Source: Streptomyces sp. H27-H5 (GTDB taxonomy: Bacteria; Actinomycetota; Actinomycetes; Streptomycetales; Streptomycetaceae). Taken from it: a stretch of DNA of 64,000 bases. This document shows positions 46,686-55,896 of the stretch, piece after piece. The notes beneath the pieces were generated by a model that had not been told where the DNA came from, ran no database searches, and was given only the letters and a program-made list of their open reading frames with translations. The position numbers and the translations under genes are program-made. Position 1 is the first letter of the stretch. Every line of letters begins with the position of its first letter. Location: positions 1-64,000 of the forward strand of contig NZ_JAPNLK010000034.1 of NCBI RefSeq assembly GCF_026627505.1. Direction: 5' to 3'.

Positions 46686-49523
46686 TCACACCCACGTCCG
46701 GGGACGGAAACGGTTTGCCCGCTCCACCAGTTCGATCCTCTCCTCGCCCCGCTGCGCCAGCCGAGCGAGGACGCGGTACGAGCGCTCCAGGCCGAAGCGC
46801 AGCCCCCGCTCGTCCAGTTGACTGCCGAGCAACGAGGTCCGGCCGGGGTCTGCACCCCGGCCACCCGACAGTACCCAGTCCAGCGCCGACCCCAGAACCT
46901 CGGTCGACAGCCGTTCGTGGCGTTCGGCGTCGAGCCCGAACCGGGCCAACGCCTCGACCTGCGCGGCAGCCGCCGTCAGGTCGGGCAGCAGCGCCTCCTC
47001 AGGGGAGCGGTCGCGCAGGCGTGCCCGTACGGCCGCCACCCGGGCGGCGGTGTAGTGGATCGACGCCTCCGGCACGGATTCCAGGGTGCGCACGGCCCGG
47101 GTCCGGTCGCCGGCGGCCAACTGGACCCGCGCCAGCCCGAAGGCCGCGCTGACGAAGCCGGGATCGGTGATCCACACCAGCCGGTAGTACTCGGCGGCGT
47201 TGTCCAACTGGCCCAGGACCTCCGCGCACAGGCCCAGGGCCAGCTTCGGTGCCGGCTCGCCCGGGAAGGCGTCGTAGATCGCGTCGAAGGACAGGGCGGC
47301 CGTCTCGTCGTCCCCGCTCGCCAGCGAGGCGATGCCGCGCGTCCACACCACCCGCCAGTCGTCCGGATGCCGCAGTTCCAGTTCGATCAGGGCCTGTCCG
47401 GCCACGGCCAACTCGCCCAGTTCGAGCCGGGCCCGCAGCTCCCGCAGCCGCAACTCGGCCGAGTCGGCGGGCGCCGCGCCCAGCGCGCCGAGCAGGTCGG
47501 CGGGAGCGGAGGCGAGCAGACCGGTCAGGAAGCCGGCGTTGGGGTCGGCCGGGTCCACCAACGGCACCGGCAGGGCCAGCGCCGCGCTCCGGGAGTCCAG
47601 GGTCACGAGGCCGATGCCGGCGTGCAGCGGCCCGCGGGCCTGCCGGGGCACCGGCGCGGACAGGAGGGTCGGGCCCGGGGCGGGCACGGTCGGGGCGGCC
47701 GCCTGCCGGGGCGGGGGGCCGGCCGCGGCCGACACGTGTGTGGCGGTGGTCCCCAGGACGGCCGCCGGGGCCGACGCGGGCGGGCCCCCCGCGAACACGG
47801 ACGCCACGGGCCCGGATCCCACCGGCCCGGATCCCACCGGGCCCGATGCCATCGGCCCGGACACCACCGGTACCGACCCGATGGGTACCGACCCCGTGGG
47901 CGCGGGCAACGGCGCGAGCGGTGCGGCGGTGGCGACCGGCGCCGGCGCGGTCCGCCCGGCGGTCCGCCCGTGTCGGCCCTTCGGCGCGGTGGAGCGCGCC
48001 CCCAGCCGGGACACCTCCGCCCCCGCCTCGTCGGCGAACAACCGGTTGTCCGGGACGCGCAGTTCCGGCCCGAACAGCGTGGACAACTGCGGCCGGGGCT
48101 TGCCCGTCTGCAGCGCCACGACCTCGCGCAGCACTCCCGTCAGCTGGTCGGCCATCTCCTGGGCGGAGGCGAACCGCCGCCCGGGGTCGGGGTCGGTGGC
48201 CCGCACCAGCAGCCGGTAGAAGGACTCGTACCGCCCGAAGACCTCGATGTGCTCGGGATCGGGCAGGGAGTCCACGAACACGTTCGTGTAGCCCTGGAAG
48301 TCGAAGGTCAGCACGGCCAGCGTGCGCGCCACCGTGTACAGGTCGGAGGCCACCGACGGGCCCGTCTCCGCGACCTCCGGAGCCTGGTAGCCCACGGTGC
48401 CGTAGATGGCCGACTCGTCGTCGTCCATCCGGCGGACCGCGCCCATGTCGATGAGCTTCAACTGGTCCTGCTGCTGGATCGCGTTGTCGACCTTGAAGTC
48501 GCAGTACAGGAGGTTCCTGCTGTGCAGGTGCCCCAGTGCCTCCAGCGCCTCGATCCCGTACGCGCAGGCCTGTTCCACCGGCAGCGGATCGCGCCTGCCG
48601 TCCGGCCGGCGGCGCTCGTTGGCGATCTCCTTCAGCGACTTGCCGCCGACGTACTCCATGACGATGTACCCGTCCAGCGAACCCGTCCGCTGGTCCAGGT
48701 GCTCCACGAAGTTGTAGATCCGCACGATGTTGGAGTGCTCGATCTCCGCGAGGAACCGCCGCTCGGAGATCGCCGCCTCCATCGCGTCCTGGTCCCCGGT
48801 GTCCAGTAGGCCCTTGAGGACGACCCAGCGGTCCGACACCGCCCGGTCCACCGCGAGGTACACCCAGCCGAGACCGCCGTGCGCGAGGCAGCCCGCGACC
48901 TCGTACTGGCCGCGCACCACGTCGCCGGTGCGCAGCTTGGGCACGAAGGAGTACGGGTGCCCGCACTTGGTGCAGAACCCTTCCGTCCGGCCCGGTCGCT
49001 CGCCGCGCGCCCGGCCCACCGGGGCCCCGCAGTCCGAGCGGGAGCAGAACCGCTTGCGCTCCGGGACCTCCGGGTTCTCCAGCACCGCCGCCGAGGGATC
49101 CGGACGGGGCACCTCCGGTACGTTCACCAGCCCGGCCCCGAGCCGGCCGCGCCCGGAGACCGAGGGCGCCGAACCCGAACTGCGCACCGAAACCGAGCGG
49201 GTGGACGCGGCCCCCGACAGGGACCGCGACAGCCGGCCGGACACCGAGCGCCGCGAGGACGAGGAACGGGAGGACCGGGAGGAGCGCGCGGAGGCCGAGG
49301 AGCCCGAACGCTCCGAGCCGCGGGAACCCGCGGAGCCCCGGGAGTCACCGTGGCGCGCCGCGCTCGTCATCCCCGTCGGCGGCGAGACCAGCTCCTCCGC
49401 GCCCGCCGCGACGGAGCCGATCGGCGCCAGCCCGCAGGTGTCGCAGTACAGCTCGCCGCCGCCCATGTCCTCGTACGTCCCCGGGCAGCCGGGGCGAACG
49501 CACGCGGTTCCGCTCGGGCTCAT
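46686..49523 (-). CDS. pknG: Ser/Thr protein kinase PknG
   Basis: A 945-residue soluble kinase of the PknG type. N-terminal Cys8/13/27/30 form a rubredoxin-like or zinc site; a Ser/Arg-rich stretch (about 53-125) with possible phosphosites follows; a second Cys4 site is at about 158-190. The kinase (about 205-480) has GGLGWVYLA, WVVLKGLL, and LLYCDFKVDN in place of HRD, all normal for PknG. A Pro/Ala linker leads to TPR helices (about 660-940). In mycobacteria PknG reports Asp/Glu levels via GlnH/GlnX and controls glutamate metabolism. The same gene set is here, so a like role is inferred. Confidence 0.93.
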   Translation of the reverse strand: MSPSGTACVRPGCPGTYEDMGGGELYCDTCGLAPIGSVAAGAEELVSPPTGMTSAARHGDSRGSAGSRGSERSGSSASARSSRSSRSSSSRRSVSGRLSRSLSGAASTRSVSVRSSGSAPSVSGRGRLGAGLVNVPEVPRPDPSAAVLENPEVPERKRFCSRSDCGAPVGRARGERPGRTEGFCTKCGHPYSFVPKLRTGDVVRGQYEVAGCLAHGGLGWVYLAVDRAVSDRWVVLKGLLDTGDQDAMEAAISERRFLAEIEHSNIVRIYNFVEHLDQRTGSLDGYIVMEYVGGKSLKEIANERRRPDGRRDPLPVEQACAYGIEALEALGHLHSRNLLYCDFKVDNAIQQQDQLKLIDMGAVRRMDDDESAIYGTVGYQAPEVAETGPSVASDLYTVARTLAVLTFDFQGYTNVFVDSLPDPEHIEVFGRYESFYRLLVRATDPDPGRRFASAQEMADQLTGVLREVVALQTGKPRPQLSTLFGPELRVPDNRLFADEAGAEVSRLGARSTAPKGRHGRTAGRTAPAPVATAAPLAPLPAPTGSVPIGSVPVVSGPMASGPVGSGPVGSGPVASVFAGGPPASAPAAVLGTTATHVSAAAGPPPRQAAAPTVPAPGPTLLSAPVPRQARGPLHAGIGLVTLDSRSAALALPVPLVDPADPNAGFLTGLLASAPADLLGALGAAPADSAELRLRELRARLELGELAVAGQALIELELRHPDDWRVVWTRGIASLASGDDETAALSFDAIYDAFPGEPAPKLALGLCAEVLGQLDNAAEYYRLVWITDPGFVSAAFGLARVQLAAGDRTRAVRTLESVPEASIHYTAARVAAVRARLRDRSPEEALLPDLTAAAAQVEALARFGLDAERHERLSTEVLGSALDWVLSGGRGADPGRTSLLGSQLDERGLRFGLERSYRVLARLAQRGEERIELVERANRFRPRTWV

Positions 49524-50902
49524 GCGTCATCCTTCCCCGGCCGGTGGGGCCAGTGTTCGTCGGAGCGGTCCGCGGGCACCGTGCCCGGCGGTGCCGGTGC
49601 GTCCCGAGGCGGAGGTGGGGCCGACGATTCGGCCGCCGCCCACTGGTAGCGCAGCACCGCCTCCTCGGCGGCCCGCAGATCGCAGGGAGCGCTCCACAAC
49701 ATCCGCCGGGCCGTGTCGTACCGCTCGATGAGCAGCGGATCCTCCGCCATCCCGAGCCGGGCCACCTTCGCCTTGTACGCGTCCAGCCGGCCGCGCAACT
49801 CCGCCCGCACCGCGAGCGGGGCCGTCACGGCGGTCAACGACTCACGCGCCCTGCGCAGTTCCTCGTCGGCCCGTTCCTCCAGCGACTCCAGCAGGGGCGA
49901 CAACCGGTGCCACTGCGACTGCCGCCGGTACTCGGCCGCCGCGGCCAACTGTTCCTGCAGGGCGGTCGGCGGCCCGCTGACCGCGGGCACCTCCGACGCC
50001 GCGATCTTCGCCAGCACCTCGCCGCGCGCCGTCCGCGCCTCGGCCAGCGTCCGGTCGGCCCGCGAGAGCACGTCCCGCAGGCTGATCAGCCGCTGTTCGG
50101 AGTCCTGCCGCACGTCGAGGACCGCCTCGATCTCCCGGCGCACGTCGTCCAGGGCGCGGGCCGCCCGGTCGTAGCGCGCGGTGTCCGGACGGCCGCCGCC
50201 CGGGGCAGAACTCCCCGCAGTCGCCGACCAGAACGCCAGCGGATCCGCGATGACCCGCGCGCGCAGCTCCGTCAGCTCGGCGGTGATCTCCTCCAGGTCG
50301 TCCCCCGAGGGGTGCTCGCCCGGCCGGATGCCCACCGAACGCGCCAGGGAGCGCGTGCGGTGCAGCTCGGCGGCGAGCAGGTCGATCCGCGCGGGCAGCG
50401 CCGACCAGACCGCGTCGGCGGCGACCACCACGTCCAGGGAGGACGCGTACAGCTCGTTCATCCGGGCCACCAGCTCCGCCAGCGACATCCGCTCGGCGAG
50501 CGCGGCGCCCTCCAGCCCGGCGCCGGCGATCAGCACACCGGGCCCGCACAGCCGCTCCGTCAGCTCGACCAGGTCCTCGCGGTTCGGCCGGCGGCGGCGT
50601 TCGCGGATCTCCCGGGCGGCGCGCAGCGCCCCGCTGTAGGCGTCGAAGAGCGTCCACAGCCGGGTGATCGCGGCGTCGGCGGCGGTCCAGCGTTCCTTCG
50701 TGACCCCGGTGAGGGCCGCGCCCTCCAGCAGCCGTCGCCCCGAGTGGTCCTGGAGGGCGAGCAGGGAGGTCTCGACCGCCTCGTGCTCCGCTGCGAGGCG
50801 GCTGAGCGCACGATCCACCCCGTCCGCGTCCAGGACCGCGGGACCCTCCTGCGGACGCCCCGGTCCGACCACACCGCTCATGTAGGGCTCTGCCTCCGTC
50901 AC
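49520..50902 (-). CDS. Helical protein between glnH and pknG, unknown function
   Basis: A 460-residue soluble protein rich in long charged helices and probable coiled coils (ALSRLAAEHEAVETSLLALQDHSGRRLL; ARALDDVRREIEAVLDVRQDSEQRL; LEERADEELRRARESLTAV). I do not know the family. It overlaps pknG by 4 bp (ATGA) and lies 5 bp after glnH, so it belongs to the operon. It is not in the mycobacterial glnX-glnH-pknG set as I recall it. A scaffold between GlnX and PknG is an inference. GTG 50902 and ATG 50881 are both possible starts. Confidence 0.75.
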   Translation of the reverse strand: MTEAEPYMSGVVGPGRPQEGPAVLDADGVDRALSRLAAEHEAVETSLLALQDHSGRRLLEGAALTGVTKERWTAADAAITRLWTLFDAYSGALRAAREIRERRRRPNREDLVELTERLCGPGVLIAGAGLEGAALAERMSLAELVARMNELYASSLDVVVAADAVWSALPARIDLLAAELHRTRSLARSVGIRPGEHPSGDDLEEITAELTELRARVIADPLAFWSATAGSSAPGGGRPDTARYDRAARALDDVRREIEAVLDVRQDSEQRLISLRDVLSRADRTLAEARTARGEVLAKIAASEVPAVSGPPTALQEQLAAAAEYRRQSQWHRLSPLLESLEERADEELRRARESLTAVTAPLAVRAELRGRLDAYKAKVARLGMAEDPLLIERYDTARRMLWSAPCDLRAAEEAVLRYQWAAAESSAPPPPRDAPAPPGTVPADRSDEHWPHRPGKDDA

Positions 50903-50907
50903 GGGCC

Positions 50908-51981
50908 TCAGCCGTCCCGGTACTTGGGCGCGGGCGGGGCGGTCACCTTGGGCAGCACGGCCTCCAGGTGCTTGCGGTAGGACTGCATCCAGGGGCTGCC
51001 GTCGCCGCCCGCGCGGTAGTCCTCCAACACCTTGTTGACCCGGCGCACCAGGTCGGAGGCGTCCTTGTTCATGGCGACGCCGTAGAACTCCCGGGTGAAC
51101 GGGGAGCCGACCAGTTGCACCGACGGGTCCTGCGCCGCCTGGCCGGCGGCGAGCGCGTTGTCCGTGATGATGCCGTCCACCTCGCCGAGCTGGAGGCGCA
51201 CCAGGCAGTCCAGTTGGTTGGAAACGGACACGGGCCGCGAACCGTACGACTGGGACTTGAGCGCGCTCTCGGCGGTGGAACCGGCCGCCGTGCAGATCCG
51301 GCGGCCGTTCAGGGAGGTGTCGTACCCGGTGATCGGCGAACCCTTGGGGGCCAGGACCTGCTGGCCCGCCTCGAAGTAGGCCGTCGAGAAGGCGACGTCC
51401 TCCAGCCGCTTGCAATTGATCGTCATGGTCCGCACGACGACGTCGACGCGGTTCTCCCGGAGCGCCGGCACGCGCTGGCTCGTGGGGATGGCCCGGTAGA
51501 TCACCGCGTTCTCGTCGCCCAGGATGTCCTTGGCGATGGCCTTCACCAGCGCGATGTCGAAGCCGTCGAGGTGGCCGTCGGGATTGCGGTAGCCCCACTT
51601 GAAGCTGTTCTGGTCGACGCCCGCGACGAGCTTGCCCGCCTGCCGGATCCGCTCGATGGTCGGGCCGTCGACGCCGGACGGGCGCAGGCTGGCCTCCGGG
51701 TCCTGGCAGGTGTCGGCCGGGCCCGCCGGGGCGATCGCCATCGTGGCGGGCGGCCGGACCGGGCCGGAACCGCCGGTGTCCGGCGTGGCGTGGGCCAGCG
51801 GCAGCAGCACGGCGACGGCCGTGACCGCGCAGGCGGCGGCCATCGCGCTCACCCCGCCCCAGCCGCGCAGCCGGCGCGTCACCCGGCGCAGTCCGCTCGC
51901 CGCGGGGACGCCGTCGGCGCCGGTCCGGCCGTCCGTGCCGTGCTCTTGGTCGCGCCCCGCTCGTATCCGCATCGATCTCAC
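50908..51981 (-). CDS. glnH: Glutamate/aspartate-type binding protein GlnH
   Basis: A 357-residue periplasmic-binding-protein-fold protein of the amino-acid type. A signal or anchor helix (MAAACAVTAVAVLLPLAHA) is followed by the SBP core: IRQAGKLVAGVDQNSFKWGYRNPDGHLDGFDIALVKAIAKDI, RTMTINCKRLEDVAFS, and DGIITDNALAAGQA. No ABC permease or ATPase is next to it; instead it sits with glnX and pknG, so it is a sensor, not a transporter subunit. The GTG at 51981 overlaps the glnX stop (GTGA) and has CGGAG upstream; ATG 51972 is the alternative. No convincing lipobox is seen. Confidence 0.87.
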   Translation of the reverse strand: MRSMRIRAGRDQEHGTDGRTGADGVPAASGLRRVTRRLRGWGGVSAMAAACAVTAVAVLLPLAHATPDTGGSGPVRPPATMAIAPAGPADTCQDPEASLRPSGVDGPTIERIRQAGKLVAGVDQNSFKWGYRNPDGHLDGFDIALVKAIAKDILGDENAVIYRAIPTSQRVPALRENRVDVVVRTMTINCKRLEDVAFSTAYFEAGQQVLAPKGSPITGYDTSLNGRRICTAAGSTAESALKSQSYGSRPVSVSNQLDCLVRLQLGEVDGIITDNALAAGQAAQDPSVQLVGSPFTREFYGVAMNKDASDLVRRVNKVLEDYRAGGDGSPWMQSYRKHLEAVLPKVTAPPAPKYRDG

Positions 51982-53384
51982 CTGTACTCCGAAAGCCTGC
52001 GACCGATGCCGAGCAGTGCCGCCGCCGCGCCGACGACCGCCAGGGCCGCCGCTCCCGTCGTCAGCCCGCCCAGCGCCCCGAGTCCACCCCGGGCCGCCTG
52101 AGTGAATTCCTTCTGCTCGTGGACCACGGCCTGCTCCAAGGAGGCGTCCACGGTGTCGAAGGAGGCCCCGCTGCTGTCCTTCTGGTCCTTGTCGCCGACC
52201 ACCTGGACGAGCGCGAGGTCGTAGTCGCCCCGCATGTCGCTCTCCCGGGCCGACGCGTGCCGCTGCTTCCACTGCGTGACACCGGCGACCGCCTTGGAGA
52301 CCGGCTCCTCGCCGCTGTCGTCGTCGGCCAGCCGCAGCGCCGCCGACAGCCCGGCGTCCAGTTCCTTCATGTTCTTCGTGTAGTCCACGTCGTACTTGTC
52401 GGACTTCTTGTCCTCGGCCAGCACCGCGCCCCGCGCGACGAGCGTCAGGTTCTCGTTGGCCCGGGCCTGGAGGGAGGCGATCCGCGCGTCGTTGAGGACC
52501 TTGAGGGACTCCTGTCCGTCCGACCGGGCCTCGCTCAGCCCCGATCGTGCGACCGTGGTCCCGACGACGAGCCACAGGAGCACCACGACCGAGGCGGCCG
52601 TCGCCGCGACGAGGCCGTGGTTGAAGACCCGGTGGGTGCGCCGGTAGTTGCGTCGCTGCGCCCACGCCAGGGCGCCGATGCCGAGCAGTCCCGCGCCGAT
52701 CGAGGCGAACGGCCAGGAACGGGCGTCGTCGTAGTCGGTGTAGAGGCGGCCGGTCTCCGCCTCGTAGAGCCGCTGGGCCGCCGGCAGCAGCACGGTGCTC
52801 ATGCGTTCGTTGGCGTACCGCAGGTAGGCGCCGCCGAGCGGCAGCCCCTGCCGGTTCGTCGCCCGGGCCTGCTCGATCAGCCCGGTGTAGCGGGGCAGCT
52901 CCTCGCCGAGGAGCGCGATCTCCTTGCGGGAATCCACGCCGGCCCCGGTGTTGGCCGCCGCGCTCACCAGCAGCCGGGAGGCGTTGGCGATGTCCTTCTC
53001 GTATCTCTGGCGGACCTCGCGGGGTTCCTGGGCGCCGGCGAGGAAGCCGCTGGAGGAGGCCGTGTCCGCGTCCGCGAGCGAGCGGTAGATGCTCGCCGCG
53101 TCCGCGCTGAGGGGCTGGCTGTGGCCCACCACGTCGTCGGCGGCGGTGGCACGGTCGGAGATCTCCCACACGGTGACCGCGCCGAACAGCACGACCAGGG
53201 CGGCGAGCGCGGCCCCGATGATCCGCAGCCGGCCCGGTTCGGTGGTCGCGGCCTCACGCAGCCGGTCCACGCCCTCGGCCCACGCGGTTCCCCGTCCGGG
53301 CGGTTCGGGCGCTCCCGCGGGCGCCCCGGCGGGCGGTGCGGAGACACCGCCGCCGGGCGCGGGCGCGCGTGTTGTGATGGCCAC
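51978..53384 (-). CDS. glnX: Membrane sensor GlnX
   Basis: A 468-residue membrane protein. A Pro/Gly cytosolic start precedes the first helix (IIGAALAALVVLFGAVTVW), an extracytoplasmic helical domain (about 80-215), two helices around residues 222-275 (SIGAGLLGIGALAWA; VAATAASVVVLLWLVV), a second helical extracytoplasmic domain, and a final helix (TGAAALAVVGAAAALLGIG). This four-helix shape fits the GlnX partner of GlnH in the PknG pathway, relaying ligand state across the membrane. It is the first gene of the seven-gene operon. GTG 53384 follows GGGGGAGG. Confidence 0.85.
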   Translation of the reverse strand: MAITTRAPAPGGGVSAPPAGAPAGAPEPPGRGTAWAEGVDRLREAATTEPGRLRIIGAALAALVVLFGAVTVWEISDRATAADDVVGHSQPLSADAASIYRSLADADTASSSGFLAGAQEPREVRQRYEKDIANASRLLVSAAANTGAGVDSRKEIALLGEELPRYTGLIEQARATNRQGLPLGGAYLRYANERMSTVLLPAAQRLYEAETGRLYTDYDDARSWPFASIGAGLLGIGALAWAQRRNYRRTHRVFNHGLVAATAASVVVLLWLVVGTTVARSGLSEARSDGQESLKVLNDARIASLQARANENLTLVARGAVLAEDKKSDKYDVDYTKNMKELDAGLSAALRLADDDSGEEPVSKAVAGVTQWKQRHASARESDMRGDYDLALVQVVGDKDQKDSSGASFDTVDASLEQAVVHEQKEFTQAARGGLGALGGLTTGAAALAVVGAAAALLGIGRRLSEYR

Positions 53385-53624
53385 CGTGACCTCCCCCTCG
53401 GTCCTGAAATCCCCCAGCCACCGCTGGAAGGTACCCCCGTCGCAGCAGTATGGACGTAGTGGCGGTCAACCACAGCACCCGGTGCCGGCTCTTGGGCGAT
53501 ACGTCCCGAGCCCTCCCCCGGTGTCGTCGCCGCGACCCCCACCGCGTCGTTCCCGCCACCCCTTCAGCGTCTATACGTCCACGTGACCGCCACGGTTCCA
53601 GACGGGACGCCCCCCGGGGCGGGT
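53385..53624 (-). promoter_or_regulatory. Presumed promoter region of the glnX-glnH-pknG operon
   Basis: The 240-bp gap upstream of glnX. On the minus strand TTGACC occurs near 53470, a fair -35, and CATACT lies 11 bases further, too close for a standard pair. No strong hairpin or repeat is seen. This is the only gap of note before seven tightly packed genes. Confidence 0.4.
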
Positions 53625-54635
53625 TCACCCGAAATGGGCACGGAGTTTTTCACGGGCCCCGGCAGGCGCGTCCAGCGCGTCCAGCCCCAGCAGCCCCGCC
53701 CCCAGCACCGGCGGGGCCACGATCACCGACATCCGGGCCAGCGGGGCCCGTTCGGCGAGCCCCGCCTCGATCCGCCCGTTCAGCCGCGGATGCCCGGCCG
53801 CGAGCACACTGCCGCCCAGCACGACGGGGGCCTCCTCGCCCAGCAGGTCGAGGCGTGCCATCGCCACCGAGGCCATCGCCACCACCTCGTCCGCCTGCCG
53901 CTCCACGATCGCCGCCGCCACCGGATCGCCCGCGGCGGCCACCGCGAACAGCACCGGCACCAGTTCGTGCGTCCGCGCCCGGGGCGCCCCGCCCAGGTGC
54001 AGGGACTCGATCAACTCGTACATGGAGCCCAGCCCGAAGTGCCCGGGCAGCGCCCGCGCCAGCTCCGTCGGCCCGCCCCGGCCGTCCTCGGCCCGGGCCG
54101 CCCACCACAGGGCCTCCTCGGCGAGGCCGCCCCCGCCGCCCCAGTCGCCGGAGATCCGGCCGACCGCCGGGAACCGCGCGGTCCGCCCGTCGGGCAGCAT
54201 CCCCACGCAGTTGATGCCGGCCCCGCACACCACCGCGATCCCGCGCGGCGGCCCGCTGTCCGGGAGGCCCGCCCGCAGGATGGCGAAGGTGTCGTTGCGC
54301 ACCTCGGTCGCCGCGCCCCAGCCGCGCGCGCTGATCGCGTCCGCCAGTCGACGTTCCTCGACCGGCAGGTCGGCGTTGGCCAGGCAGGCCGAAACCTGCG
54401 CGGCGTACGGGGCGCCCGGCCGCAGCCGGGGCAGTCCGGCGGCCTCGGCGGCCTCCGCGACGGCCCGGCCGAGCACGTCCACGGCCGGTTCGACGCCGAC
54501 CAGGGGCGGTTGGAAGCCCCCCGACCGACCGGTGCCGAGGACCGTGCCGTCCGCGCCGATCAGTGCCACGTCGGTCTTGCTGTTGCCCGCGTCGACGGCC
54601 AGGACCGCCGCCGGGCCGGGCCGGCTCACGCCCAT
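53625..54635 (-). CDS. BadF-type N-acetylglucosamine/sugar kinase
   Basis: A 336-residue ASKHA-fold kinase. The phosphate-1 loop is VLAVDAGNSKTDVALIG, followed by CGAGINCVG and FPAVGRISGDWGGGGGLAEEALW, typical of the BadF/BadG-like GlcNAc kinase family. It probably phosphorylates the monosaccharide or amino sugar brought in by the neighbouring importer. The ATG at 54635 has AAGGAG eight bases upstream and overlaps the GH4 stop by 10 bp. It is the last gene of the sugar operon. Confidence 0.85.
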   Translation of the reverse strand: MGVSRPGPAAVLAVDAGNSKTDVALIGADGTVLGTGRSGGFQPPLVGVEPAVDVLGRAVAEAAEAAGLPRLRPGAPYAAQVSACLANADLPVEERRLADAISARGWGAATEVRNDTFAILRAGLPDSGPPRGIAVVCGAGINCVGMLPDGRTARFPAVGRISGDWGGGGGLAEEALWWAARAEDGRGGPTELARALPGHFGLGSMYELIESLHLGGAPRARTHELVPVLFAVAAAGDPVAAAIVERQADEVVAMASVAMARLDLLGEEAPVVLGGSVLAAGHPRLNGRIEAGLAERAPLARMSVIVAPPVLGAGLLGLDALDAPAGAREKLRAHFG

Positions 54636-55891
54636 GCCAGGTGCTCCTTGTTGTGCGCGAGCAGCCGGTCGGTCAGCCCCTCGGCGAGGTCGAACTGGCC
54701 CACCAGCGGGTGCGCGAGCAGCGCCCGGAAGACCCGCTCGCGCCCCCCGCGCAGGGCCGCGTCCAGCGCGAGGTCCTCGTACGCCGTCACGTGCGAGATC
54801 AGCCCGGCGTACAGCGGGTCCGGGCGGGACACGGCCAGCGGCACCGGTCCCGAGCCGTCGACGCGGGCCTGTACCTCGATGACCGCGTCGTCCGCGAGGA
54901 ACGGCAGGGTCCCGTTGTTGAGGGTGTTGACCACCTGCACGGACGGGGCGCCGCCGCCCAGCAGCGCCGCCGCCAGGTCCACGGCCGCCTCCGAGTAGAA
55001 GGCCCCGCCGCGCTTGGCCAGCAGCGCCGGCTTCTCGTCCAGCGCCGGGTCCCCGTACAGCGCCAGCAGTTCCTTCTCCATCGCGGCGACCTCGGCGGCC
55101 CGCGAGGGCTTCTCGCCGAGCTCCCGAACCACCTCGTCGTGGGCGTAGAAGTAGCGCAGGTAGTACGACGGGACCACGCCCAGCCGGTCCAGCACGGCGC
55201 GCGGCAGGCGCAGGTCGGCGGCGACCGCGTCCCCGTGCTCGGCGAGCAGCCCCGGCAGCACGTCCGTGCCCCCGGGACCGCCGAGGCGTACGGCGGTCTC
55301 CCAGGTCAAGTGGTTGAGCCCGACGTGGTCGAGGTGGATCTCGGCGGGGGCCACGTCCAGCAGCGCCGCGAACTTCCGCTGGAAGCCGATGGCGACGTTG
55401 CACAGCCCGACCGCCTTGTGCCCGGCCTTCAGCAGGGCGCGGGTGACGATGCCGACCGGGTTGGTGAAATCGATGATCCAGGCGTCCGGGTTGGCGCGCC
55501 GCACCCGCTCGGCGATGTCGAGGACCACCGGGACCGTGCGCAGCGCCTTGGCGAGCCCGCCCGCACCGGTCGTCTCCTGGCCGACGCAGCCGCACTCCAG
55601 CGGCCAGGTCTCGTCCTGGAGGCGGGCGGCCTGGCCGCCGATCCGCAGTTGGATCAGTACCGCGTCGGCGTCGGCCACGCCCGCGTCCAGGTCGCAGGTG
55701 GTGGTGATCAGCCCGGGGTGGTCCTGGCGGGCGAAGATCCGCCGGGCGAGGCCGCCGATCAGCTCCAACCGTTCGGCGGCCGGGTCGATCAGGACCAGTT
55801 CGCGGACGGGGAGGGTGTCGCGCAGTCGCGCGAAGCCGTCGATCAGTTCGGGGGTGTAGGTGGAACCGCCGCCCACCACTGCGAGTTTCAT
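54626..55891 (-). CDS. GH4 family 6-phospho-beta-glucosidase-like enzyme
   Basis: A 421-residue NAD+ and metal dependent glycosidase of family GH4. The N-terminal Rossmann part has KLAVVGGGSTYTPELIDG; the metal-ligand Cys is in VGLCNVAIGF and His in VGLNHLTW; further family marks are ETTGAGG and WIIDFTNPVGIVT. The size and the GLNHLTW motif favour the 6-phospho-beta-glucosidase branch over alpha-galactosidases. GH4 acts on 6-phospho sugars, yet the importer here is ABC type and the kinase follows, so timing of phosphorylation is unclear. The stop of the permease gene is 5 bp upstream of ATG 55891. Confidence 0.88.
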   Translation of the reverse strand: MKLAVVGGGSTYTPELIDGFARLRDTLPVRELVLIDPAAERLELIGGLARRIFARQDHPGLITTTCDLDAGVADADAVLIQLRIGGQAARLQDETWPLECGCVGQETTGAGGLAKALRTVPVVLDIAERVRRANPDAWIIDFTNPVGIVTRALLKAGHKAVGLCNVAIGFQRKFAALLDVAPAEIHLDHVGLNHLTWETAVRLGGPGGTDVLPGLLAEHGDAVAADLRLPRAVLDRLGVVPSYYLRYFYAHDEVVRELGEKPSRAAEVAAMEKELLALYGDPALDEKPALLAKRGGAFYSEAAVDLAAALLGGGAPSVQVVNTLNNGTLPFLADDAVIEVQARVDGSGPVPLAVSRPDPLYAGLISHVTAYEDLALDAALRGGRERVFRALLAHPLVGQFDLAEGLTDRLLAHNKEHLAWA

Positions 55892-55896
55892 CGTGT

